A stretch of DNA of 14,654 nt from an uncultured Anaerosacchariphilus sp. (GTDB taxonomy: Bacteria > Bacillota > Clostridia > Lachnospirales > Lachnospiraceae): the NCBI GenBank assembly GCA_934373375.1, contig CAKROP010000016.1, positions 1 through 14,654 of the forward strand. Reading direction: 5' to 3'. The notes under the pieces are model-generated. The model was given only the letters and a program-made list of their open reading frames with translations, had not been told where the DNA came from and made no database searches. The translations under genes and the position numbers were made by a program. This document shows, one piece after another, positions 1 to 6,132 of the stretch (position 1 is its first letter; every line of letters begins with the position of its first letter).

Positions 1-359
1 TCCTTTTCGGAATTAACCCTGTACTGGCTTTTATCCAGCGCTTTGTACCCCGTCTTCTGGACGGTCTGCTGCTGGGCTATATCTTCCGCGGTGTAAAGAA
101 GGCTTCGAACGCGCGTCTTAGCTGCTTCGTTACCGGCTTCTTTTCCGCATTTTTAAATACGCTGTTTTTCATGACCGCACTTGTGGTTCTCTTCGGTAAT
201 ACCGAATACATGCAGGGCCTCATCGGCGGCAAAAATATCATCCTTTTCGTATGCGGCTTTGTGGGAATCAATGCGGTGTGCGAGATGGTTTCATCTACGA
301 TTATTACCGGAGCGGTGGGCTTCGCGCTTTTGAAGGCGGGGCTGATTAACCGGGATTAA
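1..359 (+). CDS. ECF transporter S component, 3' end (probably pantothenate-type)
   Basis: The reading frame is open from the left edge (first full codon at position 3) to a TAA at 357-359, giving the last 118 residues of a hydrophobic protein. The visible part has a basic loop after the phrase FVPRLLDGLLLG, which resembles S components of energy-coupling factor vitamin transporters, followed by two or three membrane segments (around FFSAFLNTLFFMTALVVLF and IILFVCGFVGINAVCEM). The S component is the substrate-binding membrane subunit that works with the EcfA/A'/T module. The next gene is a pantothenate kinase, so pantothenate (PanT-like) is the likely substrate, making this an uptake-plus-phosphorylation pair for coenzyme A synthesis. 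That assignment comes from context; the visible residues do not prove specificity. The N-terminal half lies outside the window. Confidence 0.8.
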   Translation, partial: LFGINPVLAFIQRFVPRLLDGLLLGYIFRGVKKASNARLSCFVTGFFSAFLNTLFFMTALVVLFGNTEYMQGLIGGKNIILFVCGFVGINAVCEMVSSTIITGAVGFALLKAGLINRD

Positions 360-413
360 ACCTAAATTACAGCCTGAAGCACTTGCTGTTGAAGGCGTAT
401 GAAAGTGATTCAA

Positions 414-461
414 GGGTGCAAAATCCCATCGACGAAGTCGATTCTCATGGATTTTGCATCC
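414..461. repeat. Nested inverted repeat in the ECF-coaX gap
   Basis: GGGTGCAAAATCC (414-426) pairs with GGATTTTGCATCC (449-461) over 13 bp with one G-U pair. Between the arms sits a second perfect hairpin, ATCGAC-GAA-GTCGAT (428-442). There is no T-tract, so it is not a standard terminator. It may be an mRNA processing or stability element between the two genes, or a copy of a dispersed palindromic repeat. Which of these cannot be decided from one copy. Confidence 0.7.
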
Positions 462-491
462 TAACTGTGAAGGCACTGAACAGTTAGGAGG
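461..491 (+). promoter_or_regulatory. Hairpin overlapping the coaX ribosome binding site
   Basis: CTAACTGT (461-468) pairs perfectly with ACAGTTAG (480-487) around an 11-nt loop. The last two bases of the 3' arm are the first two of the AGGAGG Shine-Dalgarno (486-491), which is five bases from the coaX ATG. The stem could partly occlude the ribosome binding site and so modulate translation of coaX. The pairing is visible directly; the regulatory role is inference. Confidence 0.5.
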
Positions 492-496
492 CAAAA

Positions 497-1267
497 ATGA
501 TTCTGACCATTGATATTGGAAATACGAATATTGTCATGGGCTGTTTTCTTAAGGATCAGCTTCTCTTTCTGGAGCGTTTTTCCACGGAGCAGGAATCCAC
601 GGCCCTGGAATACGCGACCATTATCCGGGAAATGCTGGATCTGCATGAAATAAAGCCTTCCCAAATCAAAGGCGGCATCATTTCCTCCGTCGTTCCTTCT
701 GTCACCAATACGCTGAAGGAAGCGGCTGAGAAATTCACCGGCGCCCGCATGCTGGTGGTTGGACCCGGCATCAAAACCGGCATTAAGCTGGCGGTGGACG
801 ACCCTGCCCAGCAGGGCAGCGACCTGATCGTGGGCGCCGTAGCAGGCGTATACAGTTATCCGGTACCCCAGATCATCATTGACATGGGAACTGCCACCAC
901 GGTCTCTGTCATCAATAAGGACAAAGCTTATATCGGGAAAATGATTTTACCCGGCGTGGCTGTCTCCCTGAACGCCCTGTCCGGCAAGGCGGCACAGCTG
1001 CCTTATATCTCGCTGGAAAAGCCAAAGCGGCTCATTGGAAGTAACACCGTTGATTCCATGAAAAGCGGTATCCTCTATGGAAATGCCGGAGCCATGGACG
1101 GGCTGATTGATCGAATCAACGAGGAGCTGGGTGAGGAGTGTACCGTAGTAGCCACCGGCGGTCTGGCCGGGGTGATTACACCGCTGTGCAGGCATGAAAT
1201 TATACTGGATGACGATCTGCTTCTGAAGGGGCTTCTGATTCTGTATTATAAGAACTGCCCGGCGTAG
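497..1267 (+). CDS. coaX: Type III pantothenate kinase
   Basis: This 256-residue protein matches the usual CoaX length. It phosphorylates pantothenate with ATP, the first committed step of coenzyme A synthesis, in the cytoplasm. The ASKHA-fold phosphate-1 motif DIGNTN is at residues 6-11, the catalytic aspartate region GSD at 107-109 followed by LIVGAVAG, the phosphate-2 motif DMGTATT at 129-135, and the GGLAGVITP segment near the C-terminus. The common GADR motif reads GSDL here; the aspartate is kept. The ATG at 497 has AGGAGG five bases upstream, which fixes the start. It is 137 bp downstream of an ECF transporter S component on the same strand, consistent with a pantothenate uptake and activation pair. 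A strong terminator follows at 1324-1381. Confidence 0.95.
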   Translation: MILTIDIGNTNIVMGCFLKDQLLFLERFSTEQESTALEYATIIREMLDLHEIKPSQIKGGIISSVVPSVTNTLKEAAEKFTGARMLVVGPGIKTGIKLAVDDPAQQGSDLIVGAVAGVYSYPVPQIIIDMGTATTVSVINKDKAYIGKMILPGVAVSLNALSGKAAQLPYISLEKPKRLIGSNTVDSMKSGILYGNAGAMDGLIDRINEELGEECTVVATGGLAGVITPLCRHEIILDDDLLLKGLLILYYKNCPA

Positions 1268-1323
1268 AAAATCGGCACGTCTTTTCCCCGCCTGTCCAAG
1301 GCAGTCTGCTACAGATATCAGAT

Positions 1324-1381
1324 AAAAAGGAGCGAATGCTGCATAGATGAGTAATCACCTATCTGGCATTCGCTCCTTTTT
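1324..1381. terminator. Bidirectional rho-independent terminator after coaX
   Basis: AAAAAGGAGCGAATGC (1324-1339) pairs perfectly with GCATTCGCTCCTTTTT (1366-1381), a 16-bp stem with T-runs on both strands and a smaller AGAT/ATCT helix in the loop. It ends coaX transcription on the plus strand and could also act on minus-strand transcripts from the convergent gene. Confidence 0.9.
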
Positions 1382-1396
1382 CTGATTTTTGGGCAG

Positions 1397-1438
1397 AAAA
1401 AACGAGGTATCCGTTCCCGCAGGAACAAGTACCCCGTT
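1397..1438 (-). terminator. Terminator of the 77-residue protein gene
   Basis: Read on the minus strand, AACGGGGTA (1438-1430) pairs with TACCTCGTT (1409-1401) with one mismatch. An inner GTTCC/GGAAC helix strengthens the stem, and a run of six T follows (1402-1397). It lies just after the stop codon of the minus-strand gene, in the right place to end it. Confidence 0.75.
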
Positions 1439-1443
1439 CTTAA

Positions 1444-1677
1444 TTAACCATTGATCATAAATGAAACTAATTTGTCGATGTCTTCCTTCTCGTACGCGAT
1501 GATCTCAAGCTCCGGAATCTCTCCGTTGGAGAAGATGTTCGCCATAGATACATACTGGGAAAGCTTTGACTTCAGGTTCAGTCTGTCGCCCTCACCTGTA
1601 ACCAGCTCAACCTTACCCTTGCAGCTGTCTACTACCTTGAAGAATTTATCGATGTCGGTAATGTTCTGTACTTTCAT
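1444..1677 (-). CDS. Small conserved protein of unknown function (77 aa)
   Basis: A 77-residue soluble, mixed-charge protein without signal peptide or membrane segment. The sequence contains KVELVTGEGDRLNLKSKLSQ and ends with an acidic, leucine-rich helix. From memory, very similar short proteins occur throughout Lachnospiraceae and are sometimes labelled 'polyA polymerase' by automatic pipelines. Nothing here supports that label: at this length there is no nucleotidyltransferase fold and no GS..DxD motif. The ATG is preceded by AAGGGGTGA, a good Shine-Dalgarno. It has its own promoter (TATAAT) and terminator, so it is a stand-alone transcription unit and not an artefact. No function can be assigned. 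Confidence 0.85.
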   Translation of the reverse strand: MKVQNITDIDKFFKVVDSCKGKVELVTGEGDRLNLKSKLSQYVSMANIFSNGEIPELEIIAYEKEDIDKLVSFMING

Positions 1678-1706
1678 TCTGATTCACCCCTTTCTTCTCT
1701 TTCCCT

Positions 1707-1735
1707 ATTATAACCGCAAAGCCCGGCTTTGGAAA
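1707..1735 (-). promoter_or_regulatory. Promoter of the 77-residue protein gene, with palindrome
   Basis: On the minus strand, TTTCCA (1735-1730), 17 bp and TATAAT (1712-1707) form a sigma-A-like promoter about 30 bp upstream of the ATG. The spacer and the end of the -35 are occupied by a perfect 15-bp palindrome, CAAAGCCCGGCTTTG (1717-1731), where a repressor would block polymerase. The -10 is strong and the -35 is weak. Confidence 0.6.
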
Positions 1736-1771
1736 GCACTATTTTTCAATTTTCATAAAATTTAACATTTT

Positions 1772-2608
1772 TTATACTTTTCGGCGGATACTCTTCTCGG
1801 TTATCTCTATTTTGCCCTCTTTTAAGAGTCTTCCCACCGCTCTTTTGAACGCATTTTTGCTTAAATGCAGCTCCCGCTCAATCACTTCCGGCGACGCTTT
1901 GTCTGTAAAGGGCAGAACGCCGTCAAATTCGTCGATGACAGCCAGCACAGCTTCCGCGTCTGCGTCCATCTGCAGGTAGGCTTTTTCCCGGAGACTTAAG
2001 TTCAGCTTGCCGTCCTCATGGACGCCGGTAACCCGGGCCTCCACAATGTCACCTATTTTCGCTCCGCCATGGAAATCCTTTCGGGGCACCAGTCCGGAGT
2101 AGCGGTTATCGACAGCCACAAACGCGCCGAACTCCTCGCTGATCTCGTAGACGGTTCCTTTGACACGGTCCTCCTTTTTATAAGGAGACTGAAGCTCCAG
2201 ATACTCGTATACGTTCATGGTCGCACAGAGGCGGCTGCTCTTATCGATATAGAGGGCCACCAGGACCTCCTGGCCCTCATGCACCCGGCGGGTCTGTTCC
2301 CGGAAGGGCAGCAGCAGATCCTTCTCCAGCCCCCAGTCCAGAAAGGCACCGATTTTACCCACCTGAGCCACCTTCAGGACGGCCAGGCCGCCCAGCTCCA
2401 GCTTCGGTTCATTTGTAGTGGAAATCAGGCGATCTTTGGAATCCTTGTACACAAAGACTGTCAGCTTCGAACCTGTCTCCGTTCCCTCCGGCACCTGCTT
2501 CTTCGGCAGCAGCACGCGCTCCTCCGCGCCCTCCTGCTCACCTAAGTAAACGCCGAATTCCACTCTTTTTATTACGGTTAATTCCTGTTTCTTTCCTAAT
2601 TCAATCAT
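1772..2608 (-). CDS. cvfB: CvfB-family S1-domain RNA-binding protein
   Basis: This 278-residue protein has the length and layout of CvfB: three tandem S1/OB-type domains (about residues 4-65, 73-135 and 145-208) and a C-terminal winged helix (about 218-275). The third S1 domain is the most typical, with GTVYEISEEFGAFVAV and GKLNLSLRE. The second contains VGKIGAFLDWGLEKDLLLP, the signature stretch of the family. CvfB proteins bind RNA and affect virulence and expression traits in staphylococci and pneumococci; the role in clostridia is not defined. The ATG is preceded by AGGAGAC at a slightly long distance. The gene lies 79 bp downstream of the thioesterase on the same strand with no terminator between, so the two may be cotranscribed. 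Confidence 0.9.
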   Translation of the reverse strand: MIELGKKQELTVIKRVEFGVYLGEQEGAEERVLLPKKQVPEGTETGSKLTVFVYKDSKDRLISTTNEPKLELGGLAVLKVAQVGKIGAFLDWGLEKDLLLPFREQTRRVHEGQEVLVALYIDKSSRLCATMNVYEYLELQSPYKKEDRVKGTVYEISEEFGAFVAVDNRYSGLVPRKDFHGGAKIGDIVEARVTGVHEDGKLNLSLREKAYLQMDADAEAVLAVIDEFDGVLPFTDKASPEVIERELHLSKNAFKRAVGRLLKEGKIEITEKSIRRKV

Positions 2609-2687
2609 GTGTGTTTCCGTCTCCTGTTCTCTTCGTTCCTTCCGCTATTTCAAAACACCTCGCGGGACAGTGTTACTTAAATAATAC

Positions 2688-3389
2688 TTACGATAGTTCT
2701 ACGACCGCGTAGGGCCTTCCCAGCTCATCACACAGTCCCACTGTATACCGCTCGTCCTCTAGCGCCACCACCGGGTAAATCATGTCGCCCAGCAGCGCTG
2801 ATTTCTTATACTCGGCCCGCATCTGGTGAATAGGGAAATCCTCCGGTACGTATTCCCGGGCCATCTGAATATACTGGCCGTTGTTCACATGATGATTCGT
2901 GTCCAGATGATGCTTCTGCACCGCAAAGGGCTTCTTCATGCCGCCATTCTTCGGCATCGGCACCTTCCGGGAAGCGTACTTCATGTCCAGTTTTTCTTCC
3001 AGCACATAAGCCTGTTCAATATCCGCCGGCACCCGGGTCGGAAGTCCCGTATCCGTGTCCAGAAAGCTCCAGAGGCTGTTGGCGTAGGCTATCAGCTTTC
3101 CCTCTTTATCCCGCATGATAAAGTTACGGTAGCCTGCGAAATTCTTAAAATAATAGGGCCAGGTGCCGATCTCGATCTCCTCACAGAGCTTCGGATACCG
3201 CTCAATCACTATCTGCCAGGAAGAAAGCACCCAGACCCGATGCAGCTCCTCCAGGCGCTCCACACCGTTATTCAGCATCTCTGACTGAAAGGTACTGCAA
3301 TCCTGAAAATAGTTAATAATGCTGTTCAGCGACAGCTTCTTATCCTCGCCCACCTCGCTGTAGCGGACGCGGCTTTTAAATGAATACAT
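2688..3389 (-). CDS. Acyl-ACP thioesterase
   Basis: A 233-residue protein of the bacterial branch of the FatA/FatB acyl-ACP thioesterase family, which hydrolyses acyl-ACP to free fatty acid and ACP in the cytoplasm. It should fold as two hotdog domains. The N-terminal one spans about residues 1-130. The C-terminal one carries the active-site segment DTNHHVNN (163-170), so D163, N165 and H167 match the Asp-Asn-His set of the plant enzymes, and E193 in RAEYKKS matches the nearby glutamate. The ATG has AAGGAGG upstream. A TTGTGT-17-TATAAT promoter drives it divergently from the GntR gene. No fatty-acid synthesis genes are in the window, so its role (chain-length control, free fatty acid supply) is open. 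Confidence 0.9.
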   Translation of the reverse strand: MYSFKSRVRYSEVGEDKKLSLNSIINYFQDCSTFQSEMLNNGVERLEELHRVWVLSSWQIVIERYPKLCEEIEIGTWPYYFKNFAGYRNFIMRDKEGKLIAYANSLWSFLDTDTGLPTRVPADIEQAYVLEEKLDMKYASRKVPMPKNGGMKKPFAVQKHHLDTNHHVNNGQYIQMAREYVPEDFPIHQMRAEYKKSALLGDMIYPVVALEDERYTVGLCDELGRPYAVVELS

Positions 3390-3424
3390 AAGATGTCCTC
3401 CTTATCCGCCTGCGTTTCGCCTTT

Positions 3425-3453
3425 ATTATACAGAAACCTTTGCGAAAACACAA
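3425..3453 (-). promoter_or_regulatory. Promoter of the thioesterase gene
   Basis: On the minus strand, TTGTGT (3453-3448), exactly 17 bp, then a perfect TATAAT (3430-3425). It lies 35 bp upstream of the thioesterase start and is back to back with the GntR promoter at 3495-3523. Confidence 0.75.
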
Positions 3454-3494
3454 GTAAATCCGCCTTTTTTACTCCAATCCATCCCCTGCGAATA

Positions 3495-3523
3495 TTGACA
3501 TTTCCCCACTTTTTCGTTACACT
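3495..3523 (+). promoter_or_regulatory. Promoter of the GntR regulator gene
   Basis: Perfect TTGACA (3495-3500), exactly 17 bp, then TACACT (3518-3523), placing the transcription start near 3530, about 36 bp before the ATG. This is the best -35 in the window apart from that at 14559. Confidence 0.8.
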
Positions 3524-3531
3524 TTTGTGTA
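3518..3531. promoter_or_regulatory. Palindrome over the GntR -10 and start point
   Basis: TACAC-TTTT-GTGTA is a perfect inverted repeat covering the -10 hexamer and the start region. An overlapping inverted repeat, CTTTT-GTGTAG-AAAAG, follows at 3522-3537. This is a natural place for autorepression. The sequence differs from the TTGTAGGACAA sites at dctP, so it may be bound by another protein or by GntR with lower affinity. Confidence 0.45.
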
Positions 3532-3565
3532 GAAAAGGTATTTTTTGCGATGGGGATCGATACAC

Positions 3566-4315
3566 ATGAAATCAGAAAATTATGGTTCTGTTGTGCAGAA
3601 AGCAGTGGATCAGATTAAGCAGTTTCTCTTCACATCAGACTTAAAAAAGGGCGAGCATCTGCCTACAGAGAAAGAACTGTGCCAGAGGCTTGGCGTAGGG
3701 CGCAACAGTCTCCGGGAAGCCTTGCGGATTCTCGCTTCCACCGGCTACATTACGCTGGAACCCGGGCGGGGCGCTTTTGTCCGCAGAACCGGAGAAATTC
3801 AGGACGAAGAGGACGTTATTTTCTGGTTTAACCAGAACCAGGTGGAGGTCCGGGATTATCTGGAGATCCGTTCCGTCTGCGAGCCCCTGGCGGCCAAGCT
3901 GGCCATCGAGCGCTGCTCCCAGAAGGATCTGGCCCGGCTTCATTCCATTCACAACGCTTTTGTGAAGGCCACAGAAGAGCACGATATGCAGTCCATCCTG
4001 CTGCAGGAAGGTAATTTCCACGACTCCATCATCGAGCTGTCCCAGAATCAGCTCTTAATCAATATTTTCCGGTTTTTCCAAAGCCGGACCCAGGACTTCC
4101 GTTACCAGAGCCTGCGGCTGCCAAACGGTCCCCAGGAAGCGATTCTACCGCATTTTAAGATTCTCCGGGCCTTTGATCTCCACGATCCGGAGCTAGGTGA
4201 GACCGCCATGCGCGAACACGTAAAGTTGGGTATGCAGAATTACCAGCTGGCTATGATCGATGCGGAATACGAGCGGATGCAGAAAAAAAAGGAAGAGACG
4301 GAAGCTCCCCAGTAA
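3566..4315 (+). CDS. GntR family transcriptional regulator, FadR type (FCD domain)
   Basis: A 249-residue one-component regulator. An N-terminal winged helix-turn-helix (about residues 5-74; GEHLPTEKELCQRLGVGRNSLREALRILASTGYI shape, split here by position 30-62) precedes an all-helical FCD ligand domain (about 95-235). The metal-site histidines of FCD domains appear as H152 (NFHDSI), H196 (PHFKIL) and H218 (REHVKL); the usual aspartate four residues before the first histidine is a glutamate, E148. I chose the ATG at 3566, with GGGGA upstream, over an in-frame TTG at 3545, which lies only about 15 bases after the predicted transcription start. FCD regulators commonly bind sugar acids or other carboxylates. 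This gene is convergent with the sugar-acid operon and is the likely regulator of the operators at dctP; that link is inference. Confidence 0.92.
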   Translation: MKSENYGSVVQKAVDQIKQFLFTSDLKKGEHLPTEKELCQRLGVGRNSLREALRILASTGYITLEPGRGAFVRRTGEIQDEEDVIFWFNQNQVEVRDYLEIRSVCEPLAAKLAIERCSQKDLARLHSIHNAFVKATEEHDMQSILLQEGNFHDSIIELSQNQLLINIFRFFQSRTQDFRYQSLRLPNGPQEAILPHFKILRAFDLHDPELGETAMREHVKLGMQNYQLAMIDAEYERMQKKKEETEAPQ

Positions 4316-4333
4316 CGAGACACGAAGCGATAC

Positions 4334-4369
4334 AAAAAACCGGAAGGCTCAAAAGCTTTCCGGTTTTCT
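4334..4369. terminator. Bidirectional terminator between the GntR gene and the SDR gene
   Basis: AAAACCGGAAGGCT (4336-4349) pairs with AGCTTTCCGGTTTT (4354-4367) with one G-U pair and a 4-nt loop. A- and T-runs on each side make it work on both strands, ending the GntR gene and the convergent operon whose last stop codon is at 4384. Confidence 0.88.
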
Positions 4370-4383
4370 GTATTTTGCAGTTT

Positions 4384-5214
4384 TTACCAGGCCGTCCATC
4401 CGCCGTCCATAATCAGGTTAGAACCTGTCATATAACGGGAAGCATCGGAGGCCAGGAAAATGATAGCGCCGTTGTACTCGTCCTCTTTGGCCATCCGTCC
4501 AATCGGGATCCGGTTGCAATAGTTGGCCTGGAAGTACTCATCCTGGGTGTCGCGCCATACGCCGGACGGCGTGAATGTATTGACACGGATATTTTTCTTT
4601 CCCCAGTAGGTCGCCAGATAACGGGTCAGGTTGTAGATACCGGATTTGGCCGCGGAATAAGCCACCGGCTTTATGAACGGGAGTCCGGTCATTTCCTCCT
4701 TGTAGGCGTAGATATCCTGCACCGGAGAAACCATGCCGTAGATGGAGCCCACATTGATGATGGAGCCCGGCTTTCCGGCCTTGACCATACGCGCGCCCAC
4801 AGCCTGGCAGGTCAGGAACGTACCCACCAGATTCACATCTACCACTTCGCGGAATACCTCCTCCGGGAAGTTCTCGAAGGGGCCGGATACCTCGGGCGGA
4901 GCGCTGGGCTGGGTATCGATTCCGGCGTTATTGACCAGGACGTCCGGAGCGCCCCAGGCTTCCTCAATCTGATTCAGGGCTCCGTTCAGGTCGCTCTTGC
5001 TGGTGATATCCACCTGGAAAAATTTCAGGTTCGGGCTCTCATACTCGTCCTTCTCAAACACCTTCTGTACTTTTTCCTCGCCCACATGTCTGCCAAATAC
5101 GGCTACCTTCGCGCCGCGGCTCAGGAACGCCTTCACATACTGGGCGCCCAGCTGACCCATGCCGCCGGTGATCACACAAATTTTATCTCTTACACTAAAC
5201 AGTTTGTCTTCCAT
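4384..5214 (-). CDS. SDR family NAD(P)-dependent oxidoreductase
   Basis: A 276-residue classical short-chain dehydrogenase. The cofactor loop reads TGGMGQLG (16-23), so the glycine spacing differs from the usual TGxxxGxG. NNAG is at 95-98, the structural Asn at N128, catalytic Ser at S157, and Tyr/Lys at Y186 and K190 (YSAAK). The C-terminal GSNLIMDGGWTAW is typical of the gluconate 5-dehydrogenase-like group. It is the last gene of the operon, 6 bp after the DapA-fold gene, with its GGAGAG Shine-Dalgarno inside the end of that gene. In context it should oxidise or reduce either the incoming sugar acid or the product of the lyase step. The substrate and the choice of NAD or NADP cannot be read from sequence alone. 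Confidence 0.9.
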   Translation of the reverse strand: MEDKLFSVRDKICVITGGMGQLGAQYVKAFLSRGAKVAVFGRHVGEEKVQKVFEKDEYESPNLKFFQVDITSKSDLNGALNQIEEAWGAPDVLVNNAGIDTQPSAPPEVSGPFENFPEEVFREVVDVNLVGTFLTCQAVGARMVKAGKPGSIINVGSIYGMVSPVQDIYAYKEEMTGLPFIKPVAYSAAKSGIYNLTRYLATYWGKKNIRVNTFTPSGVWRDTQDEYFQANYCNRIPIGRMAKEDEYNGAIIFLASDASRYMTGSNLIMDGGWTAW

Positions 5215-5220
5215 ACACTA

Positions 5221-6129
5221 TCACTCTCCGTAATTTGTCTTATAATAGGAAATCCATTCTGCAATCTTCTTTTTATCGTCCTCCGAAACCGGAATATAGG
5301 GCTTCGTAAACGCTGCGCTCATAACGCCCATCTGAGCCAGTGCCTCTTTCCGCCAGATATTCGGGCTCATCCAGCTGTCAGAGAACCGGTTCAGCTTATT
5401 CATCTCATCCACCAGATCACAATGCCTCTTGCAGACCTCCCAGTCGCCCTCCCGGGACGCCTTCCAGGCCGACGCCAACACCTTCGGAAATGGATTCGCC
5501 AGGGACGGAACCAGACCGTCTGCACCGTTCTTCAGACCGAAATAGTTCAACTCCTCGGCGCCTACGAAGATCTTCAACTTCTTCCCGTAACGTTCCTTCA
5601 GCTTCAGGAAATTTTCTGCTTTTCCGCTGCTGTCCTTGATTCCATACAGGTTATCAATATCGCAGACGCGATCCAACAGTTGCTCGTTCAGAGAATAGCC
5701 TGTCACCGGCGGAATATTATACAGAAGCACCGGAAGCTTCGTGCTGGCTGTCACATCCTCGGTGAATTCGATCTGCTCCCGGATACTGGTGGTCGGGAAA
5801 TAATAAGGCATGGTGGTCACAATGGCGTCTGCTCCCGCCTCCTCAGCCCGCTTGATATTCTCAATGACCAGACGGGTACCGCACTCGCTGACGCCGGCCA
5901 GAACCGCCACTCTGCCCTTTGCGGCTTTGGCCACGGTGCTCACCAGCTCCTGCCGGGATTTCTGGGAAAATCTAGCAAATTCGCCCGTAGTTCCATTTAC
6001 AAAAATGGCGTTTACGCCACCCTCCGCCACATAGTCGGTGAGGGCCGCCAGCTGCTCATGGTTGATTTCCTCCACCTCATTAATCGGTGTCAAAATCGGA
6101 ACCGCGATTCCTTCGATTTTATTCGACAT
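5221..6129 (-). CDS. DapA/NanA-family lyase (probable 2-keto-3-deoxy acid aldolase)
   Basis: A 302-residue TIM-barrel lyase of the dihydrodipicolinate synthase/N-acetylneuraminate lyase family, which forms a Schiff base with a 2-oxo acid. The GTTGE motif is at 46-50, the catalytic tyrosine at Y137 (LLYNIPP) and the Schiff-base lysine at K165 (YGIKDSSG). The arginine that binds the substrate carboxylate in true dihydrodipicolinate synthases (YNVPxRTG) is replaced by V142 (YNIPPVTG). That argues against a lysine-biosynthesis role and for a sugar-acid aldolase or dehydratase. Neighbours agree: it starts 3 bp after the dehydratase stop codon, with GGGGAGA as its Shine-Dalgarno. Likely reaction: cleavage of a 2-keto-3-deoxy acid to pyruvate and an aldehyde. 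Decarboxylating 5-keto-4-deoxyglucarate dehydratase is the main alternative. Confidence 0.9.
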   Translation of the reverse strand: MSNKIEGIAVPILTPINEVEEINHEQLAALTDYVAEGGVNAIFVNGTTGEFARFSQKSRQELVSTVAKAAKGRVAVLAGVSECGTRLVIENIKRAEEAGADAIVTTMPYYFPTTSIREQIEFTEDVTASTKLPVLLYNIPPVTGYSLNEQLLDRVCDIDNLYGIKDSSGKAENFLKLKERYGKKLKIFVGAEELNYFGLKNGADGLVPSLANPFPKVLASAWKASREGDWEVCKRHCDLVDEMNKLNRFSDSWMSPNIWRKEALAQMGVMSAAFTKPYIPVSEDDKKKIAEWISYYKTNYGE

Positions 6130-6132
6130 GTT

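Noticed and set aside
1444..1677. Poly(A) polymerase identity for the 77-residue protein
   Set aside because: The protein is far too short and has no nucleotidyltransferase motif. The label appears to be a propagated annotation error.
2018..2545. Plus-strand open frame of 175 codons opposite cvfB
   Set aside because: It is a mirror frame of the S1-domain gene, with no ribosome binding site and no recognisable domain.
3545..3565. TTG start for the GntR gene
   Set aside because: It would lie only about 15 bases from the predicted transcription start, with no Shine-Dalgarno. The ATG at 3566 has GGGGA upstream and begins the conserved N-terminus.
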